The notes under the pieces are model-generated. The model was not told where the DNA came from, searched no databases, and saw only the letters and a list, made by a program, of their open reading frames with translations. Of a stretch of 64,000 nucleotides of DNA, positions 48,001 to 59,950 are shown piece after piece. Positions within the stretch are counted from its first letter, which is position 1, and every line of letters starts with the position of its first letter. Origin of the DNA: Siderastrea siderea (Eukaryota > Cnidaria > Anthozoa > Scleractinia > Rhizangiidae); NCBI GenBank assembly GCA_964030785.1, contig OZ034968.1, forward strand, positions 70,401,399-70,465,398, in the 5' to 3' direction. The translations under genes were made by a program, and so were the position numbers.

Positions 48001-49869
48001 CTCTCATCGACTCCCTTGTCCTCTTAAAGGGTATGAATTTTTGTCGACTCTCGTTTTTGTTTGGCCCGGCATTACGAACTGCAGTCTGTCTCCAGATAGG
48101 ATTATTGGCAACAGCGTGCTTTGATATTTGCTGAAAATCAACGTTACTTCTTCAAGCTTCTCTATATGCACGTAAACTACATAACTAGGATAGCTGCTGA
48201 AAGTTTTGCCAAAAGATCTCTGTCGCTCTTAACGATAAGAAATAAGACAAATAAGGCATTCATGCAGTAGTCAGGACATACTGACACACTGACTTTGGTG
48301 AAATACATAGCTCATGATACTCAGCTCAGCTTTCTTAGATGACCTTATTCTGTAATGTGACGACAGGTTGGCTTGTACAATTCTTTAGAAAAATGTTTTG
48401 AGTTTGAGATCTTAAATGCGAATACATCAAGATTTGCACCTTGCCGCATACGACTTAAAATGTGTGTAGAGATGAAAGAACAGGCTCAGGCACATTATTT
48501 TGGAACTGTCGTGGCTAATCCTGTTCTGGTTTACTGAGGAATAACAGAATATCCAGAACACTGAATCCCTAAAAGAACGCAATTTTTCCTATTCTGATAA
48601 ACCAAAACATATCAACCACATTCTGTTCATTTTGTCATCGTTAATACATTACTGAGGGAAGGGAACAGTGTCCATACTGAGAAAACACTAACTCTATATT
48701 GTCTTCTATTCAGGATTAGACCACCAAAACATGCCCTAAATATCAACATTATTAATCACTGGTTAGTTCAAATAGTTTGATACCCTTAGTTTAGCTTTGA
48801 TCCCTTATTAATGGGTCTATATACTTCAATCAATTTCTATTGTACACGGTCCATGTGTTTCTATGTTACAATTTCTATATGATGGGTATAAACTGACAAC
48901 TTTTCACATACTTGGCCACCCTAGAGGCATTGTTAGTCACTAAAAAGAAAATAAATCACGTGAGGTTGTCACCCCCCCCCCCCACCATACCCTGATCGGG
49001 TTAGCCCCCCACTTTAAAATAGGCCACGTAGTCCCTGTTTTGCCCTTTTGTACTTGCAAAATATAACATAACATTGTGTATTCTAACTTTTTCTTATTTC
49101 TCCTGCTTCCTGTCACCTTTGGAATCACCTGCCTCCTGCCCCCTCTATTCCCACTTCCTGTACACTTCACATCCCCTTCTCTCCTTGGTTCCCACTTTTT
49201 ACCCCCTCCCCCCCACCCCCACCATTCTGCCTAATCACATAGCCTACACATATTTTACACATAATGAAAATAATGCAAAAAATGCAAGTAAAATTGTTTA
49301 GTTTTACCATTTCCAAGCTCCCATCCAAAATGATAGCCATGTTCAGCAACATATTGCATGATTTTCTTAGCGTTGCTCGCATTCCAAGACCCATCTCGCT
49401 CCCGAAGAAGCACATTTAAGCCAAACATAACATCCCAGCCAGCTTTAGAAGACAGCAGGTGAATCTTGTCCAAATCTTGATGAGTTATCGTGAAATTCGT
49501 ATAATTCTTGAACTTTTGCAATCCCTTTGAATCATCATAAATTAAAAAGTCCTCCTCCGTTCCACCGATACGAAGAAATGCCGGAGAGAGAGCTCTCGCG
49601 AGGGTGAAGAACTTCTCGGAGGTGAAATTCACCTTATGCCAGTGGTTCTTCATGATGCTCGAATCGATCGCAACAGATAGAAACTTTTCGCTAACAGTAA
49701 ATAAAGAATGGTTCAAATTGATAGAAACATTTTGTTCCACGTACTTGTCCTTGCTAAACACGAAGTCCTGGGCTTTCAAAGAAGGCACATTTCCGCAAAG
49801 TAACACTAAAAACGCAATATAAAGCTGTGCAGGTGTTGAACTTGCAAATGTGCAGCCATATTGAGCCAT
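42029..49869 (-). CDS. HPSE: Heparanase-like GH79 endo-beta-glucuronidase, copy B (8 exons used, duplicated exon 2)
   Basis: Coding exons in order: 49869-49308, exon 2a 46634-46463 or exon 2b 46398-46224, 46105-46058, 45664-45464, 44245-44134, 43298-43186, 42851-42708 and 42188-42029. With 2a the frame is 1512 bases (503 residues); with 2b it is 1515 (504). All splice sites are GT-AG and no stop intervenes. The signal peptide starts [16 protein letters not shown], four residues longer than in copy A. The catalytic Glu are at GWELGN|EPN (either exon 2 supplies it) and [14 protein letters not shown]. The extracellular or lysosomal heparan-sulfate role is as for copy A. Exon sizes match copy A exactly except for exon 1 and exon 2b. 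The large first intron carries a SINE, a MITE and C-runs. The two genes are head-to-tail, ~7 kb apart. Confidence 0.92.
43352..43480. repeat. (GACT)n and (GGAC)n microsatellite in intron 5 of heparanase copy B
   Basis: GACT repeats are followed by GGAC-like units (ACGGATGGACGG). Position and motif match the microsatellite in the same intron of copy A. Confidence 0.9.
45107..45276. repeat. Six-copy 28-bp tandem repeat in intron 4 of heparanase copy B
   Basis: The unit is GTACCTTATAAATGTACCTT followed by TTAATCAT, with single-base drift between copies. Confidence 0.9.
46224..46398 (-). CDS. Heparanase copy B, alternative exon 2b
   Basis: 175 bases, bounded by TTCCAG upstream and GAG|GTGAAG downstream. 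It encodes [20 protein letters not shown] and on to [11 protein letters not shown]. It supplies the same catalytic Glu and the same entry and exit phase as exon 2a, with one extra codon. It is clearly diverged from 2a but keeps PEELA-DF-TLR-IL and GPDVT. Confidence 0.85.
46463..46634 (-). CDS. Heparanase copy B, alternative exon 2a
   Basis: 172 bases, bounded by CTTTCAG and GAAAG|GTACAT. It is the close counterpart of copy A exon 2 ([20 protein letters not shown] ...). Only 64 bp separate it from exon 2b. Confidence 0.87.
46960..47440 (-). mobile_element. SINE copy split by a MITE
   Basis: The SINE body at 46960-47057 (GATGCTAGTCCATTGG ... AACTTCCTAA) resumes at 47350 (TAAGGAGACAACACAAC). 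The gap is exactly the MITE at 47058-47349. It is diverged from the copy at 30700-30915 but colinear with it. Confidence 0.6.
47058..47349. mobile_element. 292-bp MITE with TAA target duplication, inserted in a SINE
   Basis: The terminal repeats are AGGCGCTATAACACGGGGCA and, on the other strand, AGGTGCTGTAACACAAGGCA. It is flanked by TAA at 47055-47057 and 47350-47352. A three-base TAA duplication fits PIF/Harbinger-type elements. It lies in intron 1 of heparanase copy B. Confidence 0.8.
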
Positions 49870-50051
49870 GTTGAAAGATCAGGTATATGCTGAACAAGGG
49901 CAAAAGTAGTAGTTTCTTTTCGACTAGCGACAGGTTGCAACTCGGATGGTTTAAGGCATTCGAGCACGTCACTTTTTCGCCAGGCTTACGTCCCTGTCCA
50001 GTCTTCTCTCGGCTCAAAATTCAAGATGGCGGCCAAAGCACAGGCACCAGA

Positions 50052-50449
50052 GGCACAGGGTGCAGAGGAGCGAAGTTCGAGCAGAACGTTTAGTTTTCCT
50101 TGCGAAAGACAACCGACATACTTGCGTTACTCGCGTTACCTAGATTTTTACCGCAGGTCAAATTACTGTGGGCTTTTAGGATCACTGTGATCGACTCACT
50201 CGGCACTTCGTACCTCGTTCGGAAAGCGAAGCTTTCCGAAGAAAAGCCGTTGCTGTTCGGACAACGCCCGTGTTAGGCGACCGCGTAGTGTAAGTCGAGC
50301 TCAGTGATCCTAAGAGCCCACAGTAATTTGACCTGCGATAAAAATCTAGGTAACGCGAGTAACGCAAGTTCGCAGCAAATCATGTCGGTTGTCTTTCGCA
50401 AGGAAAACTAAACGTTCTGCTCGAACTTCGCTCCTCTGTACCCTGTGCC
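50052..50449. repeat. Foldback with ~135-bp inverted arms upstream of heparanase copy B
   Basis: Arm 50052-50188 (GGCACAGGGTGCAGAGGAGC ... GGATCACTG) opposes 50302-50449, nearly perfect apart from a ~12-bp insertion in the right arm. The tip contains GCGAAGCTTTCCG. It starts ~180 bp upstream of the copy B start codon. Confidence 0.85.
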
Positions 50450-50462
50450 AAAGGCTGTAATA

Positions 50463-53400
50463 GAGGCCTTCCAAGGGGGTAGCCTTGTCGCTTTGTCGCG
50501 TCTTTGTCAGGGACAATGTCGCTGAACTAACGGTTGTAAATGTCGCTGTCGCTTTATAATTTCTCCTAAATAACGCAATTGCTGGTCATGTCATAGTCAC
50601 TGCCCTCCTTTGTCATTTAAATGAGTTTTGTTTTGCAGTTTTTGGCACATCTTGGCAGATCGTCAAGAAGAGCATTGAAACATGCATTTAGTGTCTTCAA
50701 TATCACGTGATTGGAAGAGGAACTGTTAAAATATTGGCCACCAGTTCCTTCTGTTTATCCCTAAATGACACAAATCAAAATAAAGGTACTAGTTAGATTT
50801 TCGATTTTGGGACGACAAATGTTCTTTTAACACTTAGAAACTAAAATACGAGACCCTGTAGACTGTAGAGACAGTGACGGGCGTAGCGTGTGGTTTTGGA
50901 GTGACATTTTCAATAAATAAATACGTAGTCAAACACAGTAGCTAGTTTTTTTAGTTATCTGTCAGCCAACTGTTTTAGTGTTTACGGTAAGGCTACAGTA
51001 TGACAAAAAAAGCACTGAAATGGTCAAACGGGTAAACTCCGTTGTTATGTACACCGTCAATGTCGAAGTCCTTGTGCTTATGGATGTGCAAAATTGCAAG
51101 GGAGTTCAATCTCTCGTCACTCACAGTAGTTCAAAGAGAAGTTTTCAGCCTCTTCCCCGGGGGGGGGGGGGTACTCCCATATACACGCTATATGTGTATG
51201 TGCCGCTGTGAAGGGTATGGTTTTCAAGCTGTTTAGTCTGGGATAGGGTACGGAAATCAGAGAGTTTTGGTCTAGAATAGGGTATCATTTTCAAGGAAAC
51301 TAATCAGTTGGTTGGAGAATTTAGTCTAGACTAGGTTTCCCGGCAATTGACACTAAAAAGAAATCAATTTGGCAAATTTACCAGCAACTAGCAAAGAAAA
51401 CGTTAATAGAGATGGGTTTAATATCCAGGATAGGTTATCACTGAAAACACTGCTGGATATCCTAGACTGTCAACATTCGGGATTTACACGGAAATCGGTG
51501 GTTTTTAACAATAGCTAAAAATAAACTGTTGATTGTTCTTCGTAATGCGTACGTGCGTGCTCGAGACAACTCAGCGTGTGACTGACGAGGTTAATACGGA
51601 GTCGAATAGCCAACCTGGGTCTTCAGACGCTTTTACCTCGATTTTACCTTTGGTATTCCAACAACGTTCTGTTGAGGGACTGCATCGTGAAACGGGATTG
51701 TCAACATTTTACACCATTGTGATTAGGAGAAAGAAGGTAAGTGTTTATATATATATAACTCCCCTATAAACCATATAATGAACATTGATCGCATATAAAT
51801 AATTACCACGTGGACCATGTCTTGTCCCCAGTCTTGACCTCCCGGCCTGATATTGAGGCTCTCTCCTCTGCAGAGGCCTCTTATTTTTTCGTACGGGCTA
51901 GAATTTGAAGTGTTTCACTAAAATAGATTCCCAGGACTACAGGTAGATTAGCTAAGGCTTTTCCAATGCTATAACGTAGAGCGACTTATTTGATGGAAGT
52001 TGCACCCGAGATGTTGCAATCGCTGCGCCGGTGCAATCGGAAACTGTTTAGCGAACTGAACCGAAAGCCTAAAAAAATGGTATATAGAAATTACTTGCTA
52101 TCTCGCTTCCATTAAATATTAAGCGTTTTCAGTTATTTTCGAGGGCTTTAAAGCGAAAGAAAATTGAACATTATTTGATGCCCGGATTGAAAGTTGAACA
52201 TTATTTCGTGCCCGGATTTCATCCAATGCCAGAGATTTTTTCTACCTCATTGTGACCTAGGACCCTGGGACGACCACCCAGTCTTCCTGGCGCGAGAGGG
52301 CGCCGAGAAATAGAGTGGTGAAACTATAAATGGCTATTTCTATCGCCTGTGTTAGTTATTTTCCAAGGTTATTTTTCAATTGCTGTTGTATCCGAAAGGC
52401 AACACTCACGACGGTTCTTTATTCACTCAGGTTAACCTGAAATTGAGGACTTGATGGAAACAAAAACTGAACAAGTGTAAATAAACTTTTACTTTGAGAG
52501 CATTATTTAAAATGTGACGTAACATTTTGTTTTCGCTGGACTGTGTTAGTAATGGAGTTTCTCAAAAATAGCTAGTCTGGGATAGGGTTACGGATTTTTG
52601 GTGTTTAGTCTAGTATAGGGTTGCAAAATGCACCTCAACTTGGTCTAGTTTAGGGTAAGGGTTTCAGAGTCCCAGCGGCACACCCCCGCCCAAAAATTTG
52701 CAGAATACCTCCCCCCCGGGGCCTCTTCATACTACTAAAACTATGTTCAGCAGTGCATGTTGAGACAGTATACGTAAACAGCTGTTACAAGTGCAACATA
52801 TACTCCGGGATAAAACTGGGGGTTGCAAGTGCGTGGTCACGTTGAAGTAATCGGGAATAATCTTTTTTGATTTTCGAGCATTACAAATTCACAGCGATGT
52901 TAGCAGTCTGTCAATGCGTCACGTTGTAATACGTGTAAACACAAGCTAGTAATTACGCTCTTTCTAGCAGTTTCTTGGGACCCTCAGACCTCTTGGGCTT
53001 CACACTGACTTCATAAACATTACATATTCATATATTCCTTGTCTCAGTTGAGAGCAATTGGTTTCTGACGCCCTACGCCGTTGTAACCTCTCCTTCACAG
53101 GTAAAGAATAACTAACGACTGGTAGGCCTGACACTGAGGGAGAGGGTATGTGACGCGTTTATTGAATATTCAGTGTTTCTTTCCATTCAATTCTAATGGG
53201 ATGATGGAAATTGTTACATAACGCATCACTACAATACGAAAGAATATATCAAATCTGCCAATTTAATGATAAAAACGCCCCAGGCAATAGGAATATCTTT
53301 TTCTCAGATTTAAGCTGTGCGCCCGTGCGTAACGTGTGTATATGGACGCTACGCCGCTGAGTGAGTTTGAAAGGAAGAATTCGCCAAGAGATAAACGCCC

Positions 53401-54003
53401 GCCGAAGGTGGTAGTATCTAGGGGGGTCCGGGGGCATGCTCCGCGCCAGAAAAATTTCAAATTCTGTATTTCGAAAATGCAATTTTCACCATTCTGAGGG
53501 GCAAGTCAAAGTGGTTTAATTGTTCTAAATTCAAGTCAATTTTTTGCGTCAAAAAGAACAACTATGCTAATAACGTAGATACTGGCGGAGATCCTGAAAA
53601 TCGGTCAATTTATTGCTGTGAGTGACTTACTATAGGTAATCGACAGACCGTAAATGAAGCTTCGCATTTTTAACAGATAAACCGAAAAAAATCTGATCGT
53701 CTGCTCTCAGCGCATCAAAGGTCAGCGATTTATGGGACCTAGAAGTCATGCAAGCGTTTAAGGTGGGTTACCAGTCCTAATTTTGACTGGCTGCACTGAA
53801 GTGCCAATCAAATGTAGACTCTGATTATTATCTGTTATTGGTAAAATACACATTTTCCTGACGTCGCTGTCTATCTGTAGTGCTTATTGTGTCGCTGTCG
53901 TATTCTGCTGGTTCAGTTGAGTCGCTTGTCGGTGTTTAAAAAGTGGCATGTCGCCAGTTTTCAGGGCCGTGTCGCTTGTCGCTTTTACCCCTTGGAAGGC
54001 CTC
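50463..54003. mobile_element. 3.5-kb non-autonomous DNA transposon with 6-bp target duplication
   Basis: The left end GAGGCCTTCCAAGGGGGTA and the right end (complement GAGGCCTTCCAAGGGGTAA) are inverted copies. Both ends are followed inward by clustered GTCGCT/TTGTCGC motifs. GTAATA flanks both sides (50457-50462 and 54004-54009). No transposase is encoded. A second element is nested inside. Confidence 0.8.
51155..52721. mobile_element. Nested G/C-run element with 6-bp target duplication
   Basis: It starts CCCCGGGGGGGG and ends CCCCCCCGGGG, with CCTCTT directly repeated at 51149-51154 and 52722-52727. Near both ends are repeated phrases such as GTCTGGGATAGGGT and GTCTAGAATAGGG. No ORF is supported. 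Confidence 0.75.
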
Positions 54004-54024
54004 GTAATAGCTACGGGTGTATCA

Positions 54025-54424
54025 TAATCAGTTATAAAAATACTGTTATTTACCTGTAATCCGATCTTGTGTCTTTATGAGTTGTTTTTGAAGGGATTAG
54101 AATCAGATCGAAGACGGTTTACCTTGCCGGTTATCTTGTCTGGCGCTTCGTAAACAGGACGCGATAGTTACGTCTCAAGTTTTCATTGTTATTTTACTCT
54201 CTTGGGGAAAGCAGAGAAGAGAGAAAGTCTCTCTTCTCTTCTCTTCTCTTCTCTTGGCCGCTAGATTGAAATTCGAGATCGTCTCCCGAGGAGAGTTAAT
54301 AGTAAAGATTTAACATTTGAAACCGGCAAGGTAAACCGTCTTCGATCTGATTCAAATCCCTTCCAAAACGACTCATAAAGACACAGAAACACATGAAAAT
54401 AACAGTACTTTTATTAACTGATTA
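54025..54424. repeat. Foldback with ~105-bp inverted arms and a CT-rich centre
   Basis: Arm 54025-54132 (TAATCAGTTAT ... ACCTTGCCGGTT) opposes 54321-54424. The loop contains a TCTCT tract. It starts 15 bp after the target duplication of the 3.5-kb element. Confidence 0.8.
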
Positions 54425-56788
54425 TAACGTAGATAATACAGCGTTTGGGTGCCCTGTGGTGAGAGGCTGGCGAACTAAATACATGATAATCGATTTTTCT
54501 ATGGCGTTTAAGCAATGTCAGTTACAAAATTATTTATTCTGAATCTTTCTCCCGCCTCGATGGTATAAACGAGCGAAATATATTTGTAGTAACAAAGGTT
54601 CCTCTCCTGACATCTCGTACATGTGCCTTTGCGGGTCACAGCCTCGGACTGTAAAAATATTTTGACATGCAAAAGTACTATGAAATTATTCAGGCACCTT
54701 TCTCGTAGTTATCTCAGTTGTTGATGCAGCTGTTTATTTTATTGTCCACTAGTGATAGGTGGAAGTTGGGAACCTAAAATTCAGCGCAGACAAATGCCTG
54801 TGCCTAAGGCACGGTCGGTGCTCGAGAACTACATGTACTCCTTAGAGGAAGTGCCTCTGTCAAGGCTCCCGGAGAGGGCTTGAGCACAGGGTATCTAATT
54901 TTATGCCAGTCTGTCCACCCGGGTAAAACGACGAAAACTATGCTTAGATTTATGGAAGAAACTTTTCTTTCATTAGTTGTATTTTGAAATGTATCATACA
55001 AATTGCAACAGAGCAATGCTTTATCAATGAAGGACAAAACAATAGCAAGGATAAAAGCGCCCACAGTCGGTATATATATTTTACAATAAAAACGACGGAA
55101 AGTAGAATTAATAAAAGAAATTTTTGTAGGTCTGCTACAATCCAAACATGATCTTTACTCTTTTCTTGCTCTATTTAAACTATTTCGAACTAACCTCGAT
55201 AATTAGGGTGCTTAAGCGTTCCATTGGTCCGACGCCTTTCCCGAAGATAACAACTGCGATATTAAAAGGAAGAAGTGGCCTCCTGATGGCTGATTAACGA
55301 GTATTCTTCAATTTCCGGAGTGAAAGAAATTGCCCATACAAAAGAGATTCCGCCTTCCTCTCAGTCTGAGCTACTGATTTCGACGAAATCATTCTTTCAG
55401 CATTACCTGAGGTTACCGTTTGAAAGCTATTGAAAGCTATTTAAGAATAGCTTTCAAAAATGTTTTGTAAAGTCTCGAGATGTTCGTTTACTGTAAAAGT
55501 GTCTAAACGTGCGCCCCCAGCTCCCAGAGAAAGTAAAAACTCAGGGAGACATGGGTTATTCTAATTGTCTCAAACTAAAGTAAAACTTCAGCCGACCCCA
55601 GCCCAAATTTAATTTTAATTTCCTTCTTCGGTTCTTAGTGACTTTCTCTCAGAGTCGGAATGACTGATTCAATTTTAAGTACCGTCAAAAGGTATATTTC
55701 CTTTACATGGATTAAATGGAAACCGATCTCTGGCAACAATTGAATCCAATGTTAATCTCATGAACGATGGCATGTGGAACTCAACTTGCAACTAGTTTTT
55801 GCATGGCTTCAGTTTAAACACCACTTTATATAAGCGAACTTGAACGGGTAGAGAGGATCATTCACATAGCCTCGATTGTCGTCTCATGGTGGCTGGGATG
55901 TCTTTTCGTGTTCTCATATTTGTACAATATCTCGAACTGATATATGCAGGTGTTTGTTCAATAACATGATCCTGTTCAAATGCATGACATGATATATAAA
56001 CAAAACCACCTGAAAAAAAATTATTCAGAACGGAAAGTAAATATAATATTAAAGAAGTGTTAACGCTCCATCGAGCTCCCTCACAGCTAGCTCACTGATT
56101 TTTAAACGGGGTATGTTTTCCATCTTTAAGGTGAGCACACGTTCAAGTTAAGAAGTCGAACTCTGCCTTACAGCAACTCACTCTATCTGCAGCTAGACTA
56201 GAAATCAATTTTGATGAGTGCCTGAAGAGGTAGAGATTGGAAGGTGATAAAATTGCAAACAAATAGTAATTCACTTGGTCCAATACTTAACTGAAAATTG
56301 CATTCAACTTATTCAGGCCGGTCAGTAAGCCGAGGTAATGTAACAGTCATTTAGCGATTACAGACTGTAAGTCTGAAAGCACTCAGAGATGTCCTACAAC
56401 GTGAAGTGCCTTAACATGCTGCGCACGTTTATGCTTTTTTTTTTTAGGAAAAAACACGCTCTGATATTTTTCCGTTTGCTCAAGCATATCAAAAGATACT
56501 TTTAAAGTAGTGCCATTAAGAGATGGCCAGGGCTTTCTGTGATTTACTAGTTGTGCTTGATCATGGTGAACCAACATTCGAAGGATAGAGACTACAAAGT
56601 CAGTAGTAAAATGACTGAATGGAGATTACAAAAACAGGATTGCGAAACTTTTTGACACTGATCAAACTGAGCATGGTTGTCTTTGACCAGAGTTGAGAAA
56701 TGCGTGGTGGTTTGTAGAGTCGGTCGGTAGACCACGGCGGGAATTTCAAAAGCGAAGAAGAGTAGGAAGTCAGTGATCCCAACCGGAA

Positions 56789-56921
56789 TACACTCTTTTT
56801 ATTTTATAAGAACCATTTTCAGATAAGAACGTTGAGGCTGAGATTTAAGAAAATGTATGGGCTAAAATAAGAACATCCTCAGGCTCAGGCAATTTATACA
56901 CGTTCTTATAAAAAAAGTGTA
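56789..56921. mobile_element. Short MITE, ~133 bp
   Basis: TACACTCTTTTTATTTTATA with AGAAC at the left opposes GTTCTTATAAAAAAAGTGTA at the right. Confidence 0.6.
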
Positions 56922-57419
56922 TCATACTTATAAATAAAATCTTCAAAACGATATAGAATTATTCTATGTATGCGATGAAATCCGGAACATTTAGCGCCTG
57001 CTTCGGTGGCTGGAAGTATCTTTGGTCCCTTTTGATTCCAACAGCTGAACAGATTGAGAACTTTTATACTATACTAACTCCAACTAAAATTCAGAGTCAG
57101 TTCACGTTTCTAGACGCAAGAAAATTGAAAAGAACTGATTTCTTGCCAGTGTGATTTCTTGCCAGTGTCATGAACGCGACTTAACTGTAATTCAAACAAG
57201 GCTGGCGTGCTTTTCTCGAATGCCCCGAAACTTGTCGGGCCGATTTGGAGCACGATAAATTTTTCTTTTTTTTAGATAGAGGTCCGTTTTTCAAATTATA
57301 TAATTCCAAGTTAATGGCGGAGTTAGACCGCGGCTTTACGACTATCACTATATCAGACTAATGTCCGATATACTGATTGCCAAGCGGAGTGCAACTTCTC
57401 CGCACTTGGCCTGGCAAAC

Positions 57420-58089
57420 TTGAGGTGGCTCATCTGGATTTTTCCGAGGCACACCATCCCAACTTTGAACGGCTAATACTTTACTGTCTGAGCTCGGCGG
57501 GGCAAGCTGCTGCACACATTTACTAGAGAATGAATGAACTTGTCAAAAAAGTAGGTTTGATTGACATCAGTGTTACCATAGCAACGAAACGAGGACGTCA
57601 TGATTTTTGTATATCAGCAATTTTCTCGACATCTAGACCTAAACTTCTAAAACGACCTATTGTCTCTTATAGTCTAGGTGTAGATCTTAAAGACTGCAAG
57701 ACTGCAAGACTGCGTTTCCGAAAAAAATCGGGTGGAATATTTTCCAGTAAAAAATAGCAGATTTACGTTATTTTCTATTGTTTCATCGGTACCAGTGTTA
57801 TCCCGACAGATTGAAACTTACAATGTTTTCACCATATGTCATAGCTGTAGCATACAGCTACTTTTCCTGAAGGTTTTATGCGGTTTGCTTCCCTAGATTT
57901 CAAATGATGTAATCAGAAGTAATGTCTCAAATATGCTCATTTTACACAGAGAAGCAGCGTCTTTGTACGGACGCTTTTATTAAAAAACTAGTCGATGAAT
58001 TTTTTTTTAAATCTTGTGATCTCAAGTCTAACATGTATTGAACTATCCCTGATGGTGTGCCTCGGAAAAATCCAGATGAGCCACCTCAA
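57420..58089. mobile_element. MITE with perfect 39-bp terminal inverted repeats
   Basis: Left end 57420-57458 begins TTGAGGTGGCTCATCTGGAT. Right end 58051-58089 is its exact complement. No target duplication is obvious. A short ORF inside (57530-57757) matches nothing I recognise. Confidence 0.85.
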
Positions 58090-58412
58090 AAGGATTGAAC
58101 CGCTTCGATGAGAGAATCAAGAATTACTGAAAGGAAATATTAATTTAGATTCAAAAGCTTGGTATCGTCTTGTTAATTTACCTGAGGGTGTCAATGGGGT
58201 TAACTGACTACCGTATAACAATGGATTTTTGTTATCGTAACCGTATTTATAAAAAACAAAATACAAGCTGACTATCGTATAAAAGGAAGCCGTTTTCTTA
58301 GCGTATGCGGTACATAAAGACAAATTTTGAACGTTTTTTCTGTGCAAATAAAAAAATTGCGTTTGCCATTACCTCGTTTAAATCATTTTTGAGTCGATTT
58401 TCGACCCTGCTA

Positions 58413-59225
58413 AGGGACTGTTCGTCATTTATGGCTAAGGGGGGGTCGGTCATTTTCAACCAATTCAGGCATATGAAAAATTTACCCCTCCCCGAAAGTG
58501 GGTATTTTAAAAAATTACCCCTCGTTTATGTGACAGTTTCAAAATTCTCCCCCCCCCCTCCCCTACCCTCAGGACGCCACGTGCTTACAATTGCGAAATT
58601 GCGTACAACATGTGTTCTGGCCGCGTGCCGAGAAACCAAAATCCAGTGCAAGGTCATTTGTGATCGTACAGTATGGAAGCACTCAGCAAGGAAAGTAAAT
58701 TTGCAGCGCCGGTATTAACGTGCGCCCAGAGAAGATCCGATTTGAGAGAGAAATCAACGGTAGGAAAGTTTGTAAGAAGTTCATTGCAGGGCTTGAACCA
58801 GTTTTGCTGTTTGAGGATGGCTATATACGTACGCACTACAATATTGTAAACTACAACTGGCCCCGGCAAATGACACATGTGTGGGTTTTGCTAATATTAA
58901 ATATCAGATTGCATGTATTTTAAAGGGATTTAATAAGTTATGTATTGGAACCTTTAAATAACGCTACTCCACGTCACGTTTTCTTGGCTTTTCAAACTAT
59001 AAAGACCAGGTTCTTTGGAAATAGAATTCTCGAAACAGAGATCAACTTTTTAAATAGGTCTGCAAAACGGCTACACAAGTGTTGAAACAACAGTTTCTAA
59101 AAGTTTACCCCCCTTATTTCGACTGTATTTAAAAAAAACACCCCCCTTTTTCATTGATTTTGAAAATTTTACCCCCCCACTCTAAACACCGGCCCCCCCT
59201 TAGGCATAAATAACGAACAGTCCCT
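58413..59225. mobile_element. MITE with ~36-bp imperfect terminal inverted repeats
   Basis: The left end AGGGACTGTTCGTCATTTAT and the right end (complement AGGGACTGTTCGTTATTTAT) lead into G/C runs. Internal AAAATTTACCCC-type phrases recur near both ends. Confidence 0.8.
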
Positions 59226-59950
59226 AAGACCTTCCGACCATTGTTGTCGTTTTTAGCCTGCTGCGTGACTGATTTTCGTGACAAGCCCTGAGCCTGCGCT
59301 GTATCTGCGGCTTTATATAATCGTTTCAGGGTCTCTCCTGACTTTCGACCTTGGCAAACGTGGCATGGCATCCATTTGTGCTGTGTAATGCCGAAGTTAT
59401 CGAGCGTTTTCGCTCAAGAATATTATTTAATTGAGAGCTTCAATAACTTCAGGCTGCACGTGGAGGGCTTTCTCGGTGTCAATTAAAGGACCTTAAAGGG
59501 GCTATGTCATGGAGATTTCGACGTTCTTGGGTCAAAACTGCCCTACATTAAAACTTACTACTTTTCTCAGACACAGCATCAGCTTATAGAACACTAAAAG
59601 AAAGATATCAAGTGAATTTGCGAAGAAAGAATATATCATAATCAGAGTTTTTTTTAGTACACCAAGACACGACGATAAACTTGAAAACATTAGCCTAATT
59701 TTTTTCAAGTTGCAATCCATTTCCAGCCAGGTCTTATGCTGCTGAAGGATTCTGGACACATGTTTACTCTTAGAGCACTAGTAGAAAAAATTTAAACAAA
59801 GCTGAACCAATTTGTTTAGGTTCCCACTGATATAAATATGTCCTTTGGCTTTTTAAAGTGACACTGGAAATGGTGACGCGTTCCTTTAAGTCTTACGGTT
59901 GGCACTTGAGACCACTTGACAGTAACTCCTGTTTGATTCTGTCGATTCTG

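Noticed and set aside
54804..55145. 113-codon minus-strand ORF with a hydrophobic stretch
   Set aside because: Overlaps a sequence repeated at the window end; composition artefact of repeat DNA rather than a gene.
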